From assembly GCA_002345925.1 (NCBI GenBank), contig DDWM01000024.1, positions 5,047 to 25,715 on the forward strand: a stretch of DNA of 20,669 nucleotides, read 5' to 3'. Under the pieces are notes generated by a model. That model was not told where the DNA came from. It searched no databases and saw only the letters and a list, made by a program, of their open reading frames with translations. Each line of letters starts with the position of its first letter. The stretch's first letter is position 1. This document shows, piece by piece, positions 1 to 6,033 of this stretch. Made by a program: the position numbers and the translations under genes. Origin of the DNA: Actinobacteria bacterium UBA2286 (GTDB taxonomy: Bacteria > Actinomycetota > Coriobacteriia > Anaerosomatales > Anaerosomataceae).

Positions 1-215
1 AGGTACCAACGAGTACCAACAGTCACCAGGTATTTGGGCGACAAATCGGGCGACAATTCCGGGGCGTCATGCGAAGGACCTCATGAGTCGTTAACGACAT
101 CATGTGGCCCGAGCGTGATCCATTTGTCGGAGCCGCGTAGATCCCGCGATGGCTGATAGCCGAGGGCACCACGGGGATGCAGCGGACCCGTCTCGAGCAG
201 CGCCGATCCGTCGGG
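1..215. other. Non-coding left edge with short repeats
   Basis: No convincing gene is seen here. The stretch lies downstream of the minus-strand nucleotidyltransferase. It holds two direct copies of GTACCAAC (3-10 and 13-20), two direct copies of GGGCGACAA (36-44 and 48-56, period 12) and a long palindrome at 82-104, listed separately. The short open frames crossing it have no recognisable protein features. Confidence 0.5.
82..104. repeat. 23-base near-perfect palindrome
   Basis: Arms CATGA-GTCGTT and AACGAC-(A)-TCATG form an 11-bp inverted repeat with one extra base, centred on GTTAAC. The inner 12 bases are a perfect palindrome. It could be an operator for a gene beyond the left edge or a recombination or terminator-like element. 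It is not followed by a T-run on either strand, so a classical terminator is unlikely. Confidence 0.5.
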
Positions 216-1037
216 TCAGTCGTCAACCGCCGATTCCATCGTCGCGATCAATCCCGACATCACCGAGAAGGCGTACTGCCTGAACTGCTCGTCGCTCAGG
301 CCGGGGAAGGCCGTGGGCGGCTTCTGGTTGAGAAGCGAATCGACACCGCTAGACTCCGGTCCGTCGAAGATCGCATTCAGGTTCTTGAGGCTCTTCTTGA
401 ACCATGTCGGCTTCCGCGCGGCGAGGCGCCCGAGTTCCGCGTCGATCGCCTCTCGCCACTCCGGGAATGCGTCCAGCACGAAGAAGACGTAGTAGAGATC
501 CTTCTCCGCTTTGAGCCGGTCCCGGCGATTCCTGAACACCAGCGACTTGTGGAAGACGAAGGCGCCGGGCCTCGGAACGAGGATCGTGAGCTCGACGTCT
601 CCGCCGGTCAGGCCGGCGAGGTCGACCGGCCACGGGCTATCGAGCAGGAGCCCGACGTAGTGCAGCTCTTGAGCCGTGAGATCTGGCTGCACCATGATCG
701 CGGCCTCGGACGCACCCGGCGCGTCGGTGATGAACTCGATCTCTATGTTGCCATCGCCGTGGGTCGCGACGTACTTCGTGACTGGCGGCGAATCCAGCGA
801 GTGGAACTCACAGCGGAAGTCGGCTCCCTTGAGCAACTCATCGATGCTCATGCTCCTGACCGGCACCGACCGGGGCACGGCGAGATCGATGTCGCGTGTT
901 CGAGGTGATCGACCGGCGGCGGCATCGTAGAGGAGTTCGTAGATATGCGGCACCCATCCCCCGGCAACGACGACGACGTCGAGGTAGGGCTCGATGGCGG
1001 CAAGGCCGCGCGCAAGGACCGGGTCGAGCCGACTCAC
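216..1037 (-). CDS. Nucleotidyltransferase-fold protein, putative type IV toxin-like partner
   Basis: This 273-residue protein has the nucleotidyltransferase signature: Gly26-Gly27-Trp28 followed by the Asp49-Ile-Asp51 pair in TRDIDLAV, which would coordinate the metal and NTP. It resembles the GSU2403-type/AbiEii-like nucleotidyltransferases that pair with AbiEi-family antitoxins. The start is GTG at 1037, and its bases overlap the antitoxin stop as GTGA, so translation is probably coupled to the upstream gene. The Shine-Dalgarno sequence is weak, consistent with coupling. By analogy with AbiE systems the protein would transfer nucleotides to a cellular RNA or nucleotide target and inhibit growth, but the substrate cannot be read from sequence. 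The third catalytic carboxylate is not certain: the EIEF stretch near residue 99 is a candidate. Family assignment is fairly secure; the toxin role is inferred from gene order. Confidence 0.72.
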   Translation of the reverse strand: MSRLDPVLARGLAAIEPYLDVVVVAGGWVPHIYELLYDAAAGRSPRTRDIDLAVPRSVPVRSMSIDELLKGADFRCEFHSLDSPPVTKYVATHGDGNIEIEFITDAPGASEAAIMVQPDLTAQELHYVGLLLDSPWPVDLAGLTGGDVELTILVPRPGAFVFHKSLVFRNRRDRLKAEKDLYYVFFVLDAFPEWREAIDAELGRLAARKPTWFKKSLKNLNAIFDGPESSGVDSLLNQKPPTAFPGLSDEQFRQYAFSVMSGLIATMESAVDD

Positions 1038-2134
1038 GGTCGATCATCCCGCTCAACAAGCGAGCGCAGACGGCGTTCGTAGAGGTGCTCGGCCTGCTCC
1101 CGGCCACGGACGGGATAGTCGTAGAGGTCCAGATAGAGCTGGAGGTCGGAGGCCACGTTGATCCCGCCCTTCGACAGCTGCCGATCGTAGAACGCGGACT
1201 CCCGATAGTAGGGCACCGATATGTTGACGTTGCCGCCGCGCTCGACTCGCCGTGCGCCGAGGTCTGCAAGCGCTGACGCCACGTCCTCGAGCTCCCTGAC
1301 GTAGACCTCTGCGACGTCAAACGCGGTGTAGCGGTCGACGAGACTCGCACCGGCGTGACCGGTGAAGACGTAGTCGGCACCCTTGGCGTGAAACGCCTCG
1401 GCGAGGCGGGGCAGGAGGTCCTCAGCGCTCGGCGCGAGGACGAAGTAGCTTGCCGGGACCGGCCGGCGGCGGCCCCGATACGCCGAGGTCCAGTCGCGCA
1501 GCAGCTCGTCGGCATGGCGAAGCATGATCTTCTCATCGCTCCTGGACACGTAGCCGCGTCTCTCGAGCTCCCCGACCATCTTGGACACATAGCCCGGGGT
1601 CAGCCGAATCCGCTCGTCTTTCGAGCTGACGGTGCTCGCTATCTCGCGCACGCCCATTGGCGAGCGCGAGACGAGCAGGGTGCGAAGTACGAGTGACGCC
1701 TTGTCGGAGAAGGGGTCGCGTTGGCCGCGCTCCTCCTTGCGAGGGTTGGCGAAGCCGCGCCGATCGATGTGGATCCCCGGCGCCACGAGCCACGCGTTGC
1801 CCGCGTAGTCGATGAACGCTGCATTCGCATCGCGCAGCAACTGCTGGCTGTCCGGGCTGAAGTACGGCGAGGCGATGACCGGGATCGAGGAGCCGTCATA
1901 CGACGGAGCGAGGCGCGCCAGCTCGACAGCGTCGATCAGCTGCGCCCGGCTGAAGGCGTGCTTCAGCTCGACTTGGAGATGACGACTCCCGCTCGCGAGG
2001 TGCACGTCAGCCCGGGCCGCCGGTGCATGGCCTCGCGATTGACTCGGGCTCACCTCGACGGCCGCGCCGGGGAAGATCTCCCGAAGCGCGCGCTCCAGAC
2101 CTCGATACTCGTCATCCATACTGGTAGCAGCCAT
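1034..2134 (-). CDS. AbiEi-like type IV antitoxin / regulator with PD-(D/E)XK-like N-terminus
   Basis: A 366-residue protein resembling the type IV TA AbiEi-family antitoxins. The N-terminal third carries Asp43 in ADVHL, Glu56-x-Lys58 in LQVELKH and then FIDYAGNAWL near residue 110, a pattern like the D-(x)n-E-x-K core of restriction-endonuclease-fold proteins. A winged-helix-like region follows (about 130-190; LTPGYVSKMVGELERRGYVSR looks like a recognition helix and wing). The C-terminal half resembles AbiEi C-terminal segments. I start it at ATG 2134 because GGAGG sits five bases upstream and a promoter-like pair lies at 2171-2199; the longer frame to 2218 would put that promoter inside the gene. 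It overlaps the following nucleotidyltransferase by four bases. The expected role is to repress its own operon and neutralise the partner. Confidence 0.72.
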   Translation of the reverse strand: MAATSMDDEYRGLERALREIFPGAAVEVSPSQSRGHAPAARADVHLASGSRHLQVELKHAFSRAQLIDAVELARLAPSYDGSSIPVIASPYFSPDSQQLLRDANAAFIDYAGNAWLVAPGIHIDRRGFANPRKEERGQRDPFSDKASLVLRTLLVSRSPMGVREIASTVSSKDERIRLTPGYVSKMVGELERRGYVSRSDEKIMLRHADELLRDWTSAYRGRRRPVPASYFVLAPSAEDLLPRLAEAFHAKGADYVFTGHAGASLVDRYTAFDVAEVYVRELEDVASALADLGARRVERGGNVNISVPYYRESAFYDRQLSKGGINVASDLQLYLDLYDYPVRGREQAEHLYERRLRSLVERDDRP

Positions 2135-2170
2135 GTTTCCTCCGCAATATCTGTTTCCCACACAGGAATC

Positions 2171-2199
2171 ACCATACTCCTTGGAAACCTTCGAGACAA
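2171..2199 (-). promoter_or_regulatory. Putative sigma70-type promoter of the TA-like operon
   Basis: Read on the minus strand there is TTGTCT (2194-2199), a 17-base spacer and TATGGT (2171-2176), four of six matches in each box. Transcription would begin near 2164, giving a leader of about 30 bases before the ATG at 2134. Its position supports the shorter start of the antitoxin gene. Confidence 0.4.
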
Positions 2200-2220
2200 A
2201 TGGCACCGTTTCACGCATTC

Positions 2221-2237
2221 CTGAGGCGGCCGCTCAG
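2221..2237. repeat. Inverted repeat CTGAG/CTCAG around CGGCCG
   Basis: Arms CTGAG (2221-2225) and CTCAG (2233-2237) flank a self-complementary CGGCCG. The repeat lies just upstream of the TA-like promoter and downstream of the ATPase gene, so it could be an operator for the AbiEi-like protein or part of the ATPase terminator. No T-run follows on the minus strand. Confidence 0.35.
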
Positions 2238-2367
2238 CATCCTAGGGAACAAGAATGCGAGACGACCGCCTCCTCTCACCAACTAGGCGTCCAAACGTCA
2301 TGAGAATCGACGAGCCCCTGACCCAAATAGGCCAGGAGGCTCGCTTGTTCCAGCGACGGCTACAGCT

Positions 2368-2383
2368 GCGGCCAGAAGGCCGC
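2368..2383 (-). terminator. Hairpin directly after the metal-ATPase stop codon
   Basis: GCGGCC and GGCCGC form a perfect 6-bp stem with a four-base loop, beginning at the base after the TAG stop of the minus-strand ATPase gene. The stem is very stable but no U-run follows, so it is either a U-tract-less intrinsic terminator, as is common in high-GC Gram-positives, or a 3' stabilising hairpin. Confidence 0.5.
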
Positions 2384-4501
2384 CTATTGCCTCCACTTCA
2401 GGAGCCGGATCCCGTTCACTGTGACTATGATCGATGCACCCATGTCGGCCATGATCGCCATCCACAGCGTGAGCCATCCGGGGAACATGAGCAGCAGCGC
2501 GAGCATCTTGATGCCGATCGCGAACGCGATGTTGATCTTGATCGTCCGCAGCGCCGCGCGACTCAGTCCAACGGCGAAGGGAAGTTGCACCAAGTCATCG
2601 GCCATCAGGGCGATATCGGCCGTTTCAAGCGCGGTGTCGGTTCCTGCTCCGCCCATGGCGATGCCGACCGTCGCGGTCGCCAGCGCCGGAGCGTCGTTCA
2701 CGCCGTCGCCGACCATCGCGACCTGGCCATACTCGCCCATCAGACTCGTCACGGCATCGAGCTTCGCTTCAGGCAGCAGCTCGGCCCGGAACTCATCGAT
2801 GCCAGCTTGGGTTGTGATCGCTGCCGCTGCTGCAGGATTGTCACCCGTCAGCATGATCGTGTGTTCGATCCCCATACGCTTCAGTGCCGCAACGGCATCC
2901 CGGCTCGTATCGCGGACCGCATCGGCGATACCGATGACCCCGATGAGAACCCCGTCCCGCTCGACGAGCACGGCTGTCTTGCCATCCCGATGCAGCCCCT
3001 TGACGGCAGAGTCCGCATGAGCAAAGTCCGTGTTGTCGGCGAGCATCCGAGGACTGCCCACCGCCATCTCATGTCCGTCGACCGCGGCCTTGACTCCGAG
3101 CCCCGAGAGGGACTGCATCTCGTGGATCGGCAGCAGCGCGATGGAGCGTGCCTCGGCCTCACGCACGATCGCAGCCGCGAGTGGATGTTGCGAACCGCAC
3201 TCCAGCGACGCCGCCAGCTGCAGCAGCCTGGTCTCATCGGCGCCGCTCAGAGGCACCACATCGGTGACCGACGGCCGACCCTCAGTGAGCGTGCCGGTCT
3301 TGTCGAAGGCGATGGCCCGTATTGCGCCCAACTGTTCCAGGTGGATGCCGCCCTTGATGAGGACGCCGCGCTTGGCAGCATTGCTGATGGCGCTGACGAT
3401 GGAGACCGGAGTGGAGACGACGAGTGCGCACGGGCACGAGACGATGAGCAGAGAGAGTCCACGGTATATCCACGGCTCCCACGCCTGAGCGAAGAGCAGC
3501 GGGGGCACAAGCACAACCCCGGCGGCAAGTGCCAGGACCACCGGCGTGTAGACTGCGGCGAACTTGTCGACGAACGCCTGGGACGGGGCCCGTTTGGTCT
3601 GCGCCTCCTCGACCATGTGAACGATTCGTGCGACCGTCGTATCGTCCACCAGGCGAGTCACACGCACCCGCAAGAGGCCTTCGCCGTTGAGGGTGCCGGC
3701 GAACACCTCCGCGCCTTCGGTCTTTTCCGCGGGCACCGACTCACCGGTTATCGTCGCCTCGTCCAGGCTGGAGGCCCCCGACTCGATGATGCCGTCAAGC
3801 GCGAGCTTCTCGCCAGGACGCACCACCATCAGGTCCCCCACGGCTACATCTTCGACAGCCGTCTCCGTGATATCGCCGTCAGGTAGCTGGATGCGAGCGA
3901 TCTTGGGAATCCCACCCATCAGGTCGCCGATGGAGCGCCGTGCACGCTCCATGGTCCAAGACTCGAGCATCTCGGATGCGGAGAACAGGAAGGCGACGAC
4001 GGCAGCTTCCTCCCACGCTCCGATCGCGCCCGCACCGAGGATCGCCACCGACATGAGGACGCTCATGTTGAAGTCGAGTTTCGGAAGCGAGAATGCCGCC
4101 TTGCGGAAATTGCCCCACCCGCCGAGCACGATCGCGACGATGAACAGCGGCATGAAGACGACGCTGTGGGCACCGAGATTCTCCGCGGCGTAGCCGGCTG
4201 CGACGCCGACCCCCGAGGCGATCGTCCGGAGAAGCTCCCAGTCGACACCCTCCTCGGTCTGCGGGACGGCACGGCGCTCTTCGGCCGTCTGGATGCGGTA
4301 GTTCTCCTTGCGACCTTCGGTTCTGATGGCGTCGAGGTCCAGGGCCCCCTCTATCACGAGCTTGCCCGCCGTCGGATTGAGCTGTGCCCCGGTCACGCCG
4401 GGGAGTCTGGCCACGTTCTTCTCGAACTTGGCCGCGCAGTCGAGTCAAGTGATTCCTTCGACGAGCAGGGTGTGCTTTTGTGTGTCGACCAGTGCTGGCA
4501 T
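2384..4501 (-). CDS. cadA: Selenocysteine-containing CadA/ZntA-type heavy-metal P1B-ATPase (UGA recoded)
   Basis: Predicted Zn/Cd/Pb efflux ATPase of 705 residues, with codon 19 an in-frame TGA (4445-4447). The ATG at 4501 has a perfect AGGAGG (4508-4513) six bases upstream. The first residues read as a classic HMA domain, VEGIT-U-LDC-AAKFEKNV, where U replaces the first Cys of GxTCxxC; Cys22 is kept. Downstream is a complete P1B pump: TGES (252-255), the Cys356-Pro-Cys358 metal site in membrane helix 6, phosphorylation Asp400 in DKTGT, His439-Pro, GDGVND (598-603), and Lys665 and Asp686 in the last two helices as in ZntA. A SECIS-like stem-loop follows the TGA. An automatic call starting at GTG 4414 would give 676 residues and no HMA motif, and that GTG has only a weak ribosome site. 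The alternative is a nonsense mutation or sequencing error, but the exact Cys position and the hairpin argue for Sec. It is divergent from a CadC-like repressor. Confidence 0.85.
4409..4433 (-). promoter_or_regulatory. Bacterial SECIS-like stem-loop
   Basis: In the mRNA, GGCCA pairs with UGGCC (5 bp), an A/G mismatch follows, then GUUC pairs with GAAC (4 bp), closing a five-base loop GAGAA. The stem starts 12 bases and the loop 22 bases after the UGA at 4447-4445. The known bacterial SECIS pattern needs a stem-loop with the apical loop roughly 16-37 bases after the UGA and a G in the first two loop positions; this one has G first. It lies inside the coding sequence, as bacterial SECIS elements do, and would bind SelB. 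Confidence 0.75.
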
Positions 4502-4540
4502 CGGTTGCCTCCTAGGCGCAAGCGGGATATACTCCCATAG

Positions 4541-4556
4541 TCAAGCGTGTGTTTGA
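4541..4556. promoter_or_regulatory. CadC/ArsR operator half 1 (TCAAG-N6-TTTGA)
   Basis: Imperfect inverted repeat with arms TCAA/TTGA, matching the second repeat at 4582-4597 with the same 16-base length and six-base spacer. It directly abuts the ATPase -10 box and lies in the divergent intergenic region, so the neighbouring ArsR-family repressor is its likely ligand. Confidence 0.6.
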
Positions 4557-4585
4557 GTGTACGCGCCATCCAACACGATGGTCAA
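4556..4585 (-). promoter_or_regulatory. Putative promoter of the metal ATPase
   Basis: On the minus strand, TTGACC (4580-4585), an 18-base spacer and TACACT (4556-4561). The -35 overlaps the right operator and the -10 touches the left operator, so repressor bound at either site would block RNA polymerase. A weaker mirror-image candidate for the plus strand is TTGAGT (4553-4558) with GATGGT (4577-4582). Confidence 0.5.
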
Positions 4586-4597
4586 GTAGTCACTTGA
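4582..4597. promoter_or_regulatory. CadC/ArsR operator half 2 (TCAAG-N6-CTTGA)
   Basis: A perfect 5-bp inverted repeat with a six-base spacer, 41 bases (about four helical turns) from the first copy. It ends 16 bases before the ArsR-family start codon, so it probably also provides autorepression of that gene. Confidence 0.65.
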
Positions 4598-4613
4598 GTA
4601 TTTTGGAGGTCCC

Positions 4614-4979
4614 ATGGACAAGCAGGTCAGCCCGCCCGTATGCGAAGTCGAATGCGTGCACGCCGACAAGGTCGATGCGCTGCGCCCTGTCGTCGGCGGG
4701 CTCAATGGCGTCGGCGAGATGGTGGCGAACCTTGCCGACGATACCCGCTTCAAAGTGCTGTACGCCCTGAGTCAGTCGGAGCTCTGCGTCTGCGACGTCG
4801 CCGCGGTCGTGGGCGCGACGACGGCAGCCGCGTCGTATCACCTGCGCTTGCTCTATCGCACGGGACTCGCCGACTACCGCCGCGACGGGAGACTGGTCTA
4901 CTACCGGCTGTCAGAGGACAGGATGCGCCCCGTCCTGGAGGCGATCAAGTCATACGTGCTCGCTATGCAGGTGCCCTAA
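4614..4979 (+). CDS. cadC: CadC-like ArsR-family metal-responsive repressor
   Basis: A 121-residue winged-helix repressor with GGAGG eight bases upstream of ATG 4614. Cys10 and Cys14 (VCEVECVH) lie in the N-terminal arm, and Cys58 and Cys60 (ELCVCD) in the helix just before the recognition helix AAASYHLRLL. Together they form the four-Cys pattern of the CadC alpha3N site, which binds Cd, Pb or Bi and releases DNA. The wing reads DGRLVYYRL. The C-terminal helix (SEDRMRPVLEAIKSY) lacks the His/Asp residues of the alpha5 zinc site of CadC and SmtB, so sensing should rest on the Cys site. It is divergent from the metal ATPase, with two operator palindromes between, so both genes are probably derepressed together by toxic metal. 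Confidence 0.85.
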   Translation: MDKQVSPPVCEVECVHADKVDALRPVVGGLNGVGEMVANLADDTRFKVLYALSQSELCVCDVAAVVGATTAAASYHLRLLYRTGLADYRRDGRLVYYRLSEDRMRPVLEAIKSYVLAMQVP

Positions 4980-5013
4980 CCATCAGCGCAGACATGCCGG
5001 GCACTGCATATCC

Positions 5014-6033
5014 TCAGCCGACATCAGGAGAGCGTACGAGTCTCGCAAACAACACCGTCCCGGCGAGGAACATCGGGTAGTAGACGCACGCGCGCCATCC
5101 GAGTGCTGCCGCTGCTGCCGACTGCGATCCCACGAGAGGGCCGAAGACCGTCACGATAGCCGCCTGTGCAACACCCTCTCCGCTCGGCGCAGGAGTGATC
5201 GAGGAGATGACCCACACGGCAACAAGCCCCGTGAGAAGCGTTCCCGATGTGGTCGCTCCGGCGCTTGCGAACAGCAAGGGAATGGCCGCGAGCTGGCTGA
5301 AGCGCGAGACAGCGAACACTATGAGTGCTCCGATCATCGATCCAGGGCGTCGTCCAAGCTCAGCGAACGTCTCAGCGAATCGTCCGATGTACGCCGGCGC
5401 GGCGTCTCCGGCTTTGCCCAGCCACTCCAGACCACTTTGCTCACCTAGCCAGCTCAGCAGTCTCGCGACGCTCACACCCGAGCGAGTTGGGCTTCGTGTG
5501 ATCACAATCATCAGGAGCACGGCCATGCACGGTAGCACGACGATGAACGCGGCGGCTTGAGGAAGCCCGGGGATGCCCGGCAGCACAAGCGCGGCGGTCA
5601 GCGTCATTCCGGTGAAGAACATCGCCGCGACCGCCGAACGGGCGACAACAAGCGCGGCGGCCTTCTCAACCGGGACCTTCTCGCGCGTGAGCGCCCAAAG
5701 CCACGTGGGCGCTCCGCCGATCGCGTACGGAGTGACCGCCCCGACGAAGTTGCCAGCGACGTAGGCGCGCGTCATGCGCAATACCATTCGAGGCCGAGGA
5801 TCGCCAGCAATTATCGCAAGCACGGCGCCTTCGGCCACCATACTGATCGCCCCCAGCATCACCGCACCAGCGGCCGCCCACCAGGGGGTGGCGAGCAGGG
5901 CGTCGACGACTCCATCGCGACCCGCTAGGACGATCGTCACCGTGGCAGCAAGCGCCGCCACGGTGACCACCCCGATTCGCGCCACACGCTGCTGGCGGCT
6001 GGCGGAGAGCTTCGTGCCGTACCGCTGTCTCAC
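5014..6033 (-). CDS. LPG-synthase-type flippase domain membrane protein (UPF0104-like)
   Basis: A polytopic membrane protein of 339 residues with the pattern of the lysylphosphatidylglycerol synthase transmembrane (flippase-like) family: repeated hydrophobic helices, a conserved YVAGNFVGAVTPYAIGGAPTWLWAL region near residues 90-112, and a C-terminal VISSITPAPSGEGVAQAA motif typical of these proteins. No aminoacyl-transferase domain is attached, so it resembles the stand-alone flippase-like members thought to move modified lipids or sugars across the membrane. I start it at GTG 6033, where GTGA overlaps the stop of the upstream radical SAM gene; a longer frame reaches 6108 but lies inside that gene and adds a polar, unrelated segment. 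It is the last gene of the six-gene minus-strand run and converges with the CadC-like gene, 34 bases away. Confidence 0.75.
   Translation of the reverse strand: MRQRYGTKLSASRQQRVARIGVVTVAALAATVTIVLAGRDGVVDALLATPWWAAAGAVMLGAISMVAEGAVLAIIAGDPRPRMVLRMTRAYVAGNFVGAVTPYAIGGAPTWLWALTREKVPVEKAAALVVARSAVAAMFFTGMTLTAALVLPGIPGLPQAAAFIVVLPCMAVLLMIVITRSPTRSGVSVARLLSWLGEQSGLEWLGKAGDAAPAYIGRFAETFAELGRRPGSMIGALIVFAVSRFSQLAAIPLLFASAGATTSGTLLTGLVAVWVISSITPAPSGEGVAQAAIVTVFGPLVGSQSAAAAALGWRACVYYPMFLAGTVLFARLVRSPDVG

Noticed and set aside
177..908. Plus-strand open frame over the nucleotidyltransferase
   Set aside because: Shadow of the minus-strand gene; no ribosome site or motif.
2135..2218. Longer N-terminus for the AbiEi-like protein (start 2218)
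   Set aside because: It would overlap a promoter-like pair and lacks a ribosome site, while ATG 2134 has GGAGG.
2255..3886. Long plus-strand open frame of 543 codons
   Set aside because: It is antisense to the metal ATPase, has Arg/His/Asp-rich composition with no domain pattern, and is a high-GC shadow frame.
2384..4414. Metal ATPase starting at internal GTG 4414
   Set aside because: It removes the HMA metal-binding motif, has only a weak ribosome site (GAGAAG), and lies inside the SECIS-like stem; the ATG at 4501 has AGGAGG at ideal distance.
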